59,973 nucleotides of DNA from Actinomycetes bacterium. GTDB taxonomy: Bacteria; Actinomycetota; Acidimicrobiia; Acidimicrobiales; Ilumatobacteraceae. The number at the start of each line of letters is the position of its first letter. The first letter of the stretch is position 1. The stretch spans positions 1-59,973 of the forward strand of contig JANYCT010000054.1 in NCBI GenBank assembly GCA_025360105.1. The letters run 5' to 3'. Positions 45,266-53,132 of the stretch are shown in pieces. The translations under genes were made by a program, and so were the position numbers. The notes below the pieces were generated by a model that searched no databases, was not told where the DNA came from, and was given only the letters and a program-made list of their open reading frames with translations.

Positions 45266-46195
45266 ATGGCATATTCGAAGGGTCTGCACGAACTGGGCGA
45301 CGGGTGCTACGCGTATCTGCAGCCCGATGGAGGCTGGGGTTGGAGTAACGCAGGGCTCATCGTTGGCGATGGCGTTTCGCTGCTGGTTGACACGCTGTTC
45401 GACCTGAGGCTCACCGGCGACATGCTCGACTCAATGTCGTTCGCGATCGCTGGCGCACCAATCTCGACGCTGGTCAACACACACGCAAACGGCGACCACT
45501 GCTACGGCAACCAGTTGGTGCGGGGGGCCGAGATCATTGCGAGCGAAGCGGCGGCGCACGAGATGACCGATGTGCCGCCGTCGATGCTGGCTGCGCTCAA
45601 TAGCGCACCCGGCGAACTGGGAGAATTGTTCCGCGGCTTCTTCGGAGCGTTCGATTTCGACGGCATTGAGCACACGCTGCCGACGCGGACGTTCGAGGGT
45701 CGTCTCGACATCGAGATCGGCGGTCGCGTCATCGAGCTCATCGAGGTGGGGCCTGCACATACCGCGGGAGATGTGATCGCCTATGTGCCCGACTCGAAGA
45801 CTGTCTATACCGGCGACATCTTGTTCATCGGTGGCACGCCCATCGTGTGGGCAGGCCCGTTGACCAACTGGATCAACGCCTGCGATCTCATGCTGGGCAT
45901 GGACATCGAAACGGTGGTGCCGGGCCACGGACCACTCACCAACAAGAGCGGAATCGTGCAGGTACGCGACTATCTCACGTTCGTGCAGGACGAGGCGACG
46001 GCTCGATTCCACGCAGGCATGGATGCATGGGACGCAGCTCGCGACATCGCGCTCAATCGGTTCGACGGGTGGGGTGAGTCCGGCCGTATCAGCGTGAACG
46101 TCGACACCGTCTACCGTTCACTCGACCCCACTCACCAGAGCCCGAATGTGATCGAGCAGTTCAAACAGATGGCACTGCTCGAGACTCACTACTAG
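45266..46195 (+). CDS. MBL-fold metallohydrolase
   Basis: This 309-residue metallo-beta-lactamase-fold protein has the metal motif NTHANGDHCYGNQ (HxNxDH, with Asn replacing the second His), followed by GPAHTAGDVIAYVPDSKTVYTGDILF and VPGHGPLTN. The HxNxDH variant is found in a recognised subgroup. The ATG at 45266 begins the conserved YSKGLHELGDGCYAYLQPDG; the longer frame upstream lies inside the divergent gene. Its stop shares CTAG with the SURF1 gene. The substrate is unknown. Confidence 0.9.
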   Translation: MAYSKGLHELGDGCYAYLQPDGGWGWSNAGLIVGDGVSLLVDTLFDLRLTGDMLDSMSFAIAGAPISTLVNTHANGDHCYGNQLVRGAEIIASEAAAHEMTDVPPSMLAALNSAPGELGELFRGFFGAFDFDGIEHTLPTRTFEGRLDIEIGGRVIELIEVGPAHTAGDVIAYVPDSKTVYTGDILFIGGTPIVWAGPLTNWINACDLMLGMDIETVVPGHGPLTNKSGIVQVRDYLTFVQDEATARFHAGMDAWDAARDIALNRFDGWGESGRISVNVDTVYRSLDPTHQSPNVIEQFKQMALLETHY

Positions 46196-46935
46196 TGCAT
46201 GAGCGCCGCGGCCTGCCGCCGGGTCATGGCCGATCGGCGCACTGCGAAAACCCAGCCAGCAATTGCGCACAGCGAGAAGAACAGCCACTGCACCGTGTAC
46301 GAGACGTGTGGAGGACCGCTGCTGAGATTTGGTGGCGGCACCGGCACCGGAGGCGAAGCAGATGCGGGTTTCGACGCAATGAAGTCGAGATAGACCGGAG
46401 CGACTTTAGTGTTGATGTGCTGTGCGATGAAGACAAGGTCCACCCGGCGTACCTCGGTGTTCGTGGCGCTCGGGTCGTCGGTGAGTTCGCCGGTGTTGCG
46501 GATCTGGCTAGTGCGCGCCGTGCCGCCGATCTCCAACGTTGCGTTGGGTGCGGCGGTCACGATGACGCCCGTTGGCACGAAACCGCGGTTTACGATGATG
46601 ATCGGGCCGTTGGCAATCTGGAACGGCGTGAGCACGTTCACGCCGTTCACGCCGTTTTGGGTGCGGTTGATCTGCAGCAGCTCACCCTTGTCGAGATACG
46701 AGCCGATCGCAGTGACCCGATACCACTCGATGTCGTCGGCGGCAGTACCCGATGCGAGGAGCGTCGCAAGTGATTTCGGTTCGGCCTGCTCGCGCATTTC
46801 GACCATGGTGACGAAATCGTCGCGAGCGATGTGCTTGTTCCACTGCCAGCGAGCGAGCAAGACCATGCCGACGACGGAGGCCAAGATGACCACATGGAAC
46901 AACAGCCATTTGGGGCGCAGCAGAAACCGATACAT
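46192..46935 (-). CDS. SURF1 family cytochrome oxidase assembly protein
   Basis: This 247-residue protein has an N-terminal and a C-terminal membrane helix (HVVILASVVGMVLLARWQW and VQWLFFSLCAIAGWVFAVRR) around an extracytoplasmic domain with NGVNGVNVLTPFQI and IIIVNRGFVP, the SURF1 layout. It helps assemble haem-copper oxidase. A Pro-rich stretch near residue 200 precedes the second helix. GAGG is close to the ATG, and a TACCGT hexamer lies 9 bases upstream. Confidence 0.93.
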   Translation of the reverse strand: MYRFLLRPKWLLFHVVILASVVGMVLLARWQWNKHIARDDFVTMVEMREQAEPKSLATLLASGTAADDIEWYRVTAIGSYLDKGELLQINRTQNGVNGVNVLTPFQIANGPIIIVNRGFVPTGVIVTAAPNATLEIGGTARTSQIRNTGELTDDPSATNTEVRRVDLVFIAQHINTKVAPVYLDFIASKPASASPPVPVPPPNLSSGPPHVSYTVQWLFFSLCAIAGWVFAVRRSAMTRRQAAALMH

Positions 46936-46954
46936 GCGCCTCAGACGGTATCGG

Positions 46955-47773
46955 TCAGGCGTGCTCCCACAGCATCGCAGTGGGCGTTTCCGGGTCGAGG
47001 AGCAACTCGGCGGGGGAGTGCTTGTCGATATGTCCGATGAGGCCCTTGTACACGTGGAATCCGCACAGCTCCTGCAGCTCGGGTGTGAACGTGCGCGCGA
47101 TATCGAGCGGTATACCCAGCTGTTGGTTCTCCTGTTGGCGCAGCCAGCCGGTGCAGTAGTTCATCGCCATGCCCCAGCGCCGTTCGTCGGTGCGATTGGC
47201 CCCGCCGCCGTGCCAGAGCGAGCCGTGCCAGACCAAGATGCTGCCCTTGGGCATCTCCGCAGGAATCGAATCTTGGGGCACCCCGTACGGCGGAGAGTGG
47301 TCGGCTCGGTGAGAACCGGGGACGATGCGTGTCGCTCCGTTGGCCTCGATGAAGTCGGTGAGCGCCCACATACTGTTCGCGATGGTGGCCAGGTGTGGCT
47401 TGGGCATCGGCACCAGTTGGTCGTCGGCGTGGATCGGCTGGGCAACCTCGCCAGCGCCGATGCTGATTGACGACAGGCTGCTCACCAAACAGCCGCCGCC
47501 GAGCACATGACGCATGATCGGCGCGACCACCGGGTGAACGGGGATCTGCTGATAGATCGCGCCCAACGCGAGCAGGTTGTAGATGCGCCAGGTGTGATGA
47601 CCCTCGAAGCCGTTGCCAGCGGGCACGATGTTCCGCTCGCGCTCGAGCCGTGCCAGATCGGCGACCAACTCGTCGGCAAGGTCGCCAGCGAAGGCGTTCT
47701 CGATGATCGTGTAGCCGTTGCGCTCAAGCAGGTCGACGTGCCTGCGAATCGTTGTTTCGTTTGCGACTGTCAC
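46955..47773 (-). CDS. Phytanoyl-CoA dioxygenase (PhyH) family protein
   Basis: This 272-residue non-haem Fe(II)/2-oxoglutarate oxygenase has the facial triad HxD in QPIHADDQLVPMP and the distal His in LVWHGSLWHGGGANR, followed by an Arg for 2-oxoglutarate in RTDERRWGM. Family blocks include GYTIIENAF and TRIVPGSHRADHSPPYG. Substrates of PhyH proteins vary widely. The frame is open to 48235, but this includes the divergent gene's sequence; the GTG at 47773 is chosen. Only 26 bases separate it from the start of the divergent kinase-like gene. Confidence 0.9.
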   Translation of the reverse strand: MTVANETTIRRHVDLLERNGYTIIENAFAGDLADELVADLARLERERNIVPAGNGFEGHHTWRIYNLLALGAIYQQIPVHPVVAPIMRHVLGGGCLVSSLSSISIGAGEVAQPIHADDQLVPMPKPHLATIANSMWALTDFIEANGATRIVPGSHRADHSPPYGVPQDSIPAEMPKGSILVWHGSLWHGGGANRTDERRWGMAMNYCTGWLRQQENQQLGIPLDIARTFTPELQELCGFHVYKGLIGHIDKHSPAELLLDPETPTAMLWEHA

Positions 47774-47799
47774 AGTCGTGGACGCTACCGTGCCGAGGT
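47774..47799. promoter_or_regulatory. Compact divergent promoter with overlapping opposed -10 elements
   Basis: The 26 bases between the two GTG starts contain ACGCTACCGT. Plus-strand TACCGT (47786-47791) ends 8 bases before the GTG at 47800. Minus-strand TAGCGT (47787-47782) ends 8 bases before the GTG at 47773. The two elements share a TA core, so RNA polymerase could bind in either direction but not both at once. No ribosome sites are visible. Confidence 0.6.
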
Positions 47800-48846
47800 G
47801 TGGGACCCGAGCACATAACCGGTGAGTGGCTGTCGACAGTGTTCGGCGCCACGGTGGAGATTGTCGATACGCAGCGCATCGGCGACGGCCTTGTGGGCAT
47901 GAACCTGCGATTGGCGCTGCGCGCCACGGGCGAAGGCGCGGCTGCCGTGCCGACGAGCATCGTGGTGAAGTTGCCCTCGCCGGACCAAACCAGTCGCGCA
48001 ACGGGAATCGCGCTGCGCAACTACGAGCGCGAGGTGAAGTTCTACAACGAAGTCGCGCCCACGATCGACATTCGGGTACCGCGTTGTTACCACGCCAACT
48101 GGAATGCATCTGATGGTGACTTCGTGATCGTGCTCGAGGACCTCGCCCCCGCCGCCCAGGGCGACCAGATCGCGGGATGCTCCATCGAGCACGCACGCAG
48201 CGCCGTACTCGAACTTGCTCGCCTTCACGGGCCACGGTGGGATGATCCCGCGCTGCATGACATCGAGTTCCTCAGCCGTCGCAGCGGTCCTGACGATGGC
48301 GTGATGCTCGCAGGCATGTGGGCGATCTTCTTTCCCGGCTTCATCGCCACCTACGCCAAGTACCTCAGTCCCGAGGCGATGGAGTTGGTGACGGCATTCG
48401 GCGCACGGGTGGCCCAATGGGTTGATGGTCGCGACTCGCCGCTCACCGTCACACACGGCGACTATCGACTCGACAACCTCATGTTCGCGTCTGCAGAGGG
48501 TGGCTCCCCGATAGCCACCGTCGACTGGCAGTCGCCCGGTCATGGGCCAGCAATGGGCGATGTCTCGTATTTCCTTGGTGCAGGCCCACTGCCCGGTGAT
48601 CGACTACAGATCGAGCATGAACTCTTGGCCGAGTACACCGAGACGCTGCGGCGCGACTACGGCATCGAGATCGACGACGATTGGGCGTGGACGCAGTATC
48701 GCCGCGAAGCCTTCTCTGGAGTGATCATGGCCGTGATCGCCTCCCAGATCGTTGGTGGCACCGAGCGGAGCGAATTGATGTTCGCAGCCATGGCGACGCG
48801 TCATTTACAACATGCGCTCGACCTCGACAGCGAGTCGCTGATCTGA
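47800..48846 (+). CDS. Phosphotransferase, EcKinase/aminoglycoside-kinase-like
   Basis: This is a 348-residue protein kinase-like phosphotransferase. SIVVKLPSPDQTSRATG supplies the ATP-binding Lys, FVIVLEDLAP is the hinge, the catalytic loop is VTHGDYRLDNLMF (HGDxxxxN), and TVDWQSPGHGPAMGDVSYFL is the metal-binding DxD-like block. It is closer to the ecdysteroid-kinase-like/choline-kinase group than to antibiotic kinases. The substrate is unknown. The GTG at 47800 starts GPEHITGEWLSTVFG; the longer frame is inside the divergent promoter. A DUF4262 gene follows one base after the stop. Confidence 0.88.
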   Translation: MGPEHITGEWLSTVFGATVEIVDTQRIGDGLVGMNLRLALRATGEGAAAVPTSIVVKLPSPDQTSRATGIALRNYEREVKFYNEVAPTIDIRVPRCYHANWNASDGDFVIVLEDLAPAAQGDQIAGCSIEHARSAVLELARLHGPRWDDPALHDIEFLSRRSGPDDGVMLAGMWAIFFPGFIATYAKYLSPEAMELVTAFGARVAQWVDGRDSPLTVTHGDYRLDNLMFASAEGGSPIATVDWQSPGHGPAMGDVSYFLGAGPLPGDRLQIEHELLAEYTETLRRDYGIEIDDDWAWTQYRREAFSGVIMAVIASQIVGGTERSELMFAAMATRHLQHALDLDSESLI

Positions 48847-48847
48847 G

Positions 48848-49333
48848 ATGGGCCACGATCTCCCCGACTTTCACATCGATCACGCCGAAAAGATTGAGTG
48901 GATGATCGAGACCGCCGGCTGGGCGCTCGAGCCCGTGCTGCCCGACTCGACTACCGTGCCTCCAACGCCGGCGTATTGCTACACCATCGGGCTCCCAGCG
49001 CTCACCGGGTTCGCCGATCTGGTGATCTTCGGTCTCACGCCAGTAGCAGCGCGCGGCATCCTCGCGATGGTGGTCGACTTCCTCCAAGGTGGCACCGAAA
49101 TACCCCTTGGCGTAGAACTGGTGGGGCTGTTGGACAACGAGCTGCGGTGCATCTTTGCGCCTATCGACGTGAACCGATGGGGTCAGTTGTTTGGTACTGC
49201 GAGCTCGTGGTATCGCGGCGAGTCCTTTGAGATGGTGCAGCTGCTCTGGCCGGATCGCGACGGCTTTCTCCCCACCGAAGTTGGTTACGCGCAGAACATG
49301 CGCATGGCTCAACCGGTGATCGGCGAGGTCTGA
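48848..49333 (+). CDS. DUF4262 family protein
   Basis: This 161-residue protein has the DUF4262 core AYCYTIGLPALTGFADLVIFGL followed by a small domain ending QNMRMAQPVIGEV. The function is unknown. It is separated from the phosphotransferase gene by one base, so translation is probably coupled. Confidence 0.85.
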   Translation: MGHDLPDFHIDHAEKIEWMIETAGWALEPVLPDSTTVPPTPAYCYTIGLPALTGFADLVIFGLTPVAARGILAMVVDFLQGGTEIPLGVELVGLLDNELRCIFAPIDVNRWGQLFGTASSWYRGESFEMVQLLWPDRDGFLPTEVGYAQNMRMAQPVIGEV

Positions 49334-49348
49334 CCCGGGCCGTTTTGG

Positions 49349-50572
49349 TTACGCCGGGAGGCGAACCGGAATACTGCGCGGGCCGCGCACCTGGCCGGCC
49401 GCCCACGTGACTGTGCTGGGGTCGGCGAGCTCATAGTCGGGGTAACGCTTCAGCCATTCCTCGACGGCGACGCGTAGCTCCATCCGTGCAAGGTTCGAGC
49501 CGAGACACCGATGGATGCCCAGACCGAACGCTGCGTGCCGGTTCTCTTCGCGGTCGATGAGGACCTCGTCGGCGCGGTCGAAGAACGCGGGGTCACGGTT
49601 TGCCGCAGGGAAGGGAAGCAACACCCAATCGTCGACCTTCATTGGGCAGCCGCCGACCTCGACGTCTTTGGCCACCATGCGCGCCATCGTGACGGGGGCG
49701 TATGCGCGTAGCATCTCCTCGATTGCGAACGGCATCAACTCGGGTTCGTTCGCAAGACGCTTGCGGTCGGCCGGGTTCTTGGCGAGGTGCCACAACGACG
49801 ATCCGATGGCCGACCACGTGGTGTCGATGCCGGCAACGAGGATGAGCAGCATCGTGCCGCGCACGTGCTCGTGCATCAGCTTGTTGCCGTCGAGCTCGGC
49901 ATTGAGCAAGAAGGTGGTGAGGTCGTCGCGCGGATTTTCGACGTGATCGGCGATCTGAGCGTCGAAGTAGGCGTCGATGTTTTGCCCTTCGACCAGGCGG
50001 GTGTCATCTTCCTCGGCGATGTTGATGCCTTCTTCGAGGATGAGGTGGATCACGTGACGGAAGTAGTCGGCGTCAGAGGCCGGGAAACCAAGCATTTTCG
50101 CAATCACGCGCAACGGAATGTGTTGGGCATAGTCGACGGCGGCATCGACGACTTCTTTGCCCTCGAGGCTGTCGAGGAGTTCGTTGCAGAGTTCACGCGT
50201 GAACGGCTCGAGTGCCTCGACCTTCTTCGGCGCGAACGCTGGCAGCATGAGTCGGCGGGCCATTGCATGGAACGGCGGGTCGGAGGTGATGGGCGGCGCC
50301 CCGCCAATCGGCGCCGGCAGATCGTTGGGTCCGGGTCGCGCTTCGCTGACCACGACGGCACGCGAGGTGAAGTTCTCGGTGTCGTATGCGATGGAGGAGA
50401 CGTGCTCGTGCGTGACGGGCAGCCACGTTCCGCCGTAGCGGTTGCTGTGCGCCACCGGACAGGTCTCGCGGAGCTCCTCCCAGATCGGGAACGGGTTGTT
50501 CACCCATACCGGATCGGTGTGGTCGAAGTCGGTGGCCCAATCGGTAACAGGGGGATGTCGGTCGATGGTCAT
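49349..50572 (-). CDS. Cytochrome P450
   Basis: This 407-residue P450 has the I-helix AGIDTTWSAIG, the ExxR pair EEMLR, and the haem-ligand loop AAFGLGIHRCLGSNLARMEL. The N-terminal WATDFDHTDPVWVNNPFPIWEELRETCP matches soluble bacterial P450s. The [3Fe-4S] ferredoxin gene ends only 4 bases upstream and should be its electron donor. The substrate is unknown; the nearby acyl-CoA enzymes make a lipid or terpenoid plausible. Confidence 0.96.
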   Translation of the reverse strand: MTIDRHPPVTDWATDFDHTDPVWVNNPFPIWEELRETCPVAHSNRYGGTWLPVTHEHVSSIAYDTENFTSRAVVVSEARPGPNDLPAPIGGAPPITSDPPFHAMARRLMLPAFAPKKVEALEPFTRELCNELLDSLEGKEVVDAAVDYAQHIPLRVIAKMLGFPASDADYFRHVIHLILEEGINIAEEDDTRLVEGQNIDAYFDAQIADHVENPRDDLTTFLLNAELDGNKLMHEHVRGTMLLILVAGIDTTWSAIGSSLWHLAKNPADRKRLANEPELMPFAIEEMLRAYAPVTMARMVAKDVEVGGCPMKVDDWVLLPFPAANRDPAFFDRADEVLIDREENRHAAFGLGIHRCLGSNLARMELRVAVEEWLKRYPDYELADPSTVTWAAGQVRGPRSIPVRLPA

Positions 50573-50576
50573 TGGT

Positions 50577-50771
50577 CTACTCCGTGATCTCGATGGCGTA
50601 CTCGGGGCAGTTCGCCACGGCGAGACGCGCTTTGTGCTCGAGCCCCTCGGGCACGATGCCGTCGTTCAACTCAACGGCGTTGCCGAGATCATCGACATCG
50701 AACAACTCCGGCGCCAGGGCATAGCAACGGTTGTGGCCCTGGCATTTGTCTGGATCGACGTGTACACGCAT
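50577..50771 (-). CDS. [3Fe-4S] ferredoxin for the adjacent P450
   Basis: This 64-residue protein starts MRVHVDPDKCQGHNRCYALAP; Cys10 and Cys16, with His in the middle position, and the late Cys in ANCPEYAI give the single [3Fe-4S] cluster of P450-partner ferredoxins. AAAGGGG precedes the ATG at 50771. The longer frame upstream is non-coding in character. It forms an operon with the P450. Confidence 0.93.
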   Translation of the reverse strand: MRVHVDPDKCQGHNRCYALAPELFDVDDLGNAVELNDGIVPEGLEHKARLAVANCPEYAIEITE

Positions 50772-50912
50772 GAAAATCCCCTTTGGTATTGGTCGTAGCC
50801 TACCGAACGCCGCCGCTCGGACACAGGTCGACATAGCGATTGGGCACACGCCACACGCCGCCGCGCACCCAACCGCACGTGGCCGCCACACGCGGCGCAA
50901 CGTCTGCGCGGG

Positions 50913-50927
50913 GAGCACCTGATGCTC
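50913..50927 (-). terminator. Short hairpin after the 50931 gene
   Basis: GAGCA and TGCTC pair around a 5-base loop, 3 bases beyond the stop of the small-protein gene (minus strand). There is no T-tract; it is a weak terminator candidate that would separate this unit from the ferredoxin-P450 operon. Confidence 0.3.
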
Positions 50928-50930
50928 ACA

Positions 50931-51164
50931 TCAGTCGGTGGCGAGGCCGCGGAGTTCGTTGAGCTCGGAGGCGAGCGCATCAAGCGCGCGTTCTTCGCCG
51001 AGCAGCAATGCAGCGGTGCGTGTATCGGGAAACTGCGCGGCTGCGATCAGCTCGGGCCATGCTGCGCCGGGCCGTCCCAGCACGATTCTCAGCGCGCCAG
51101 ACAATGCTTCGACGGGTGTGGTGTCGTAGTCCTGCAGGAGTGCCTCGACGTTACGCTTGGTCAA
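50931..51164 (-). CDS. Small conserved protein, TTG start
   Basis: This 77-residue, probably helical protein contains VEALSGALRIVLGRPGAAWP and an ending RALDALASELNELRGL, familiar from short actinobacterial hypotheticals. It begins at a TTG that overlaps the saccharopine-dehydrogenase-like stop (TTGA), which supports coupled translation. The function is unknown. Confidence 0.7.
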   Translation of the reverse strand: MTKRNVEALLQDYDTTPVEALSGALRIVLGRPGAAWPELIAAAQFPDTRTAALLLGEERALDALASELNELRGLATD

Positions 51165-52381
51165 GCGAGCGATGGCGTTCGCTCCTCGAGGGTCCAGCTA
51201 ACTCCGTGAACCGGCAGTAAGTCCAGAAATGGATCTGCCGAGAAGGCCTCGGGCCCCATCACTCCGGCACCGGTCCATTCACCCTCGGCGATGAGTTCGC
51301 ATGCCACGACCGGATGCACAGCGGTCTGCCAGACCACGGCCTGGTGACCCGATGTGCGCATCGTCCATTCGTTGTCGACCACCTGATAGAGGTAGGCCTC
51401 ACGGGGCAGGCCATCCAGGCCGAGTCCGGTCACGAGCGAACCGGCGCACGTGCGGCCGTGCATGCGGTCGCCGAGCTCGGCCGGGTTCGGCAGCACCGCC
51501 GCCACCACGTCTCGCGGCGACACCTCGACTCCGCGAACCATCACCGGTTTGGTGCTGTCGAGACCGAGTCGATGCAGCGTCGCGAGCACCTCGATGAATT
51601 CATCGCCCAGGCCGTATTTGAAGGTGACGCGATCGAGATGCAGCCAACGAGGCATGAGGATGACCTCCTCGTGCTCGACGTTCACGCAGCCGAGCGGCCC
51701 GATGCCATCGGGAAATACGAACGTCTCTGGTTCGCTGAAGGGTGCCGTGGTGAACCAACCGCGATCGCGTTCCCAGATCACTGGCGGGTTGAGGCACTCC
51801 TCGATGGTGGTCCAAATGCTGAACGTCGGAGCGAAGGCGAAGCCGTCGATCGCAAGGTCGCTGCCGTCACGGACGCCAACCTCGGTGATGCTGCTGAACA
51901 GGTGGTCGCTCGCGTAGCGTGCCAACACATCGGAGAGGCCGGGCTCCACACCCATGCCGCACAAGGCGAGTTGGCCGCGCTGCACCCACTGGTCTGACAC
52001 AGCGAACTGAGCGTCGCCCAACATCACGCCGGTTTGCTCGTGTGGGTGCGTCGGATGTGGAGCAGACATGTGCATGGCCATGTCGAGGTAGTGGCAGCCG
52101 GCTGCAAATGCGGCGTCGAAGATCGGTGGGTTGAGGCGAGGATCGCAGGCGTTCACGATGATGTCGGCGTTCATGGTGCGCGCCAGTTCAACGATGTCGG
52201 CAGGGTCGGTGGCATCGACTCGGGTCGCGCGCACCCGCGGGCTCGCTGCCTGTGCCGCGGCGCGAGCCGCTCGATTGCCATCGATGTCGGCGAGCACGAT
52301 GTCGGCGAAGATTGGTCGCCGTGCGGCGATGGACGCAAAGGCTGCACCGACTCCGCCTGCGCCAACGATCAAGACCCGCAT
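51161..52381 (-). CDS. Saccharopine dehydrogenase-like protein
   Basis: This 406-residue protein has the N-terminal NAD(P)-binding fold MRVLIVGAGGVGAAFASIAA and the ADIIVNACDPRLNPPIF and CHYLDMAMHMS segments of the saccharopine dehydrogenase/homospermidine synthase family. GMGVEPGLSDVLARYA is also typical. The reaction is probably NAD(P)H-linked reductive amination, but the substrate is not known. The ATG at 52381 is chosen over the longer frame. A TACTGT hexamer lies 8 bases before it. Confidence 0.9.
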   Translation of the reverse strand: MRVLIVGAGGVGAAFASIAARRPIFADIVLADIDGNRAARAAAQAASPRVRATRVDATDPADIVELARTMNADIIVNACDPRLNPPIFDAAFAAGCHYLDMAMHMSAPHPTHPHEQTGVMLGDAQFAVSDQWVQRGQLALCGMGVEPGLSDVLARYASDHLFSSITEVGVRDGSDLAIDGFAFAPTFSIWTTIEECLNPPVIWERDRGWFTTAPFSEPETFVFPDGIGPLGCVNVEHEEVILMPRWLHLDRVTFKYGLGDEFIEVLATLHRLGLDSTKPVMVRGVEVSPRDVVAAVLPNPAELGDRMHGRTCAGSLVTGLGLDGLPREAYLYQVVDNEWTMRTSGHQAVVWQTAVHPVVACELIAEGEWTGAGVMGPEAFSADPFLDLLPVHGVSWTLEERTPSLA

Positions 52382-52389
52382 GACCGTCG

Positions 52390-52395
52390 ACAGTA
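52390..52395 (-). promoter_or_regulatory. Candidate -10 of saccharopine-dehydrogenase-like gene
   Basis: TACTGT on the minus strand ends 8 bases before the ATG at 52381, with no ribosome site between. Confidence 0.45.
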
Positions 52396-52434
52396 GCGTG
52401 CCTCCGGTCCGCAAGCCCCGCGGAGATCAGACGT

Positions 52435-52962
52435 TCAGAGTGCGAATGCGCGTCGCTCGGCACCGATGCTGACCAGTGCTGCGATGCGCTTGGCCAGATA
52501 CGGACTGAAGTAACCGCGGTAAGCGAGCTGTAGTTCGGGCAACATCCAGTCACCACCGGTGACGGTGCCCCGGCAACGCGTTGCACCACAATGACATGAG
52601 AACGTGTCGTTGCTGCTGCCGTCGGTCATTGCGTAGTCGTAGGTGATTTCCTCGCCGATGGCAATGTCGTGAATCGCAACCACCAGCACCCCCGACACGA
52701 TGCCGCAGTTGGGCGAACACGAGTGGTTGATCATGTCGGCGGCTTCCGCAAAGACTGAGCCAGCCATGTACAGATTCTCGTCAATCTGTATGCAGCGGCC
52801 CTGCTGCTCGACAGGCAGCGCTTCGAGTTCGCTGGCAGAGATACACGAACCACCGAACGCCGCAACCGTTTCGCCGGCGACGATGGGAGCGATCGCAACA
52901 CTGGCAACCCGGTTGCCGGTGTGCTGCACTATGGCTTTGGTGGTCAAGAAATTTGCTCGCAC
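52435..52962 (-). CDS. SET-domain protein (lysine methyltransferase-like)
   Basis: This 175-residue protein is essentially a single SET domain. The AdoMet/substrate signature is MINHSCSPNCG (NHSCxPN), followed by IGEEITYDYAM and a post-SET-like cluster CHCGATRCRG. SET enzymes methylate protein lysines; in bacteria they may be acquired or native, and targets are rarely known. The GTG start is the first in frame. It is divergent from fadD, with a 170-base gap between starts. Its distance from the other minus-strand genes suggests separate control. Confidence 0.9.
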   Translation of the reverse strand: MRANFLTTKAIVQHTGNRVASVAIAPIVAGETVAAFGGSCISASELEALPVEQQGRCIQIDENLYMAGSVFAEAADMINHSCSPNCGIVSGVLVVAIHDIAIGEEITYDYAMTDGSSNDTFSCHCGATRCRGTVTGGDWMLPELQLAYRGYFSPYLAKRIAALVSIGAERRAFAL

Positions 52963-53004
52963 GACACAAGCTTGGTGGGCGGATCGTTGCCCGTCTACTC
53001 GCTG

Positions 53005-53059
53005 ATCCGTCAGCCGAAACTGACCGCAGCATCAGTCAACGGCGCTGAGCAATCAGTCG
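53005..53059 (+). repeat. Three direct repeats upstream of fadD
   Basis: ATCCGTCA (53005), ATCAGTCA (53031) and ATCAGTCG (53052) lie in the divergent gap, spaced 26 and 21 bases apart. Two are about two helical turns apart. They may be regulator sites; the evidence is pattern only. Confidence 0.35.
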
Positions 53060-53132
53060 AGACGTGATCGTCGCGAGCGGCGGGCTACTTTGGGTGCTGG
53101 CGTCGGGCGTTACGTCGGGGAGTGGGGGAGTG

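Noticed and set aside
46955-48235. Longer PhyH protein of 426 residues
   Set aside because: The extra N-terminal part is Arg-rich shadow of the divergent kinase-like gene.
50820-50912. GC-rich inverted repeats in the gap upstream of the ferredoxin gene
   Set aside because: Arms are short with a large loop and composed of GCC/GGC runs expected by chance at this GC content.
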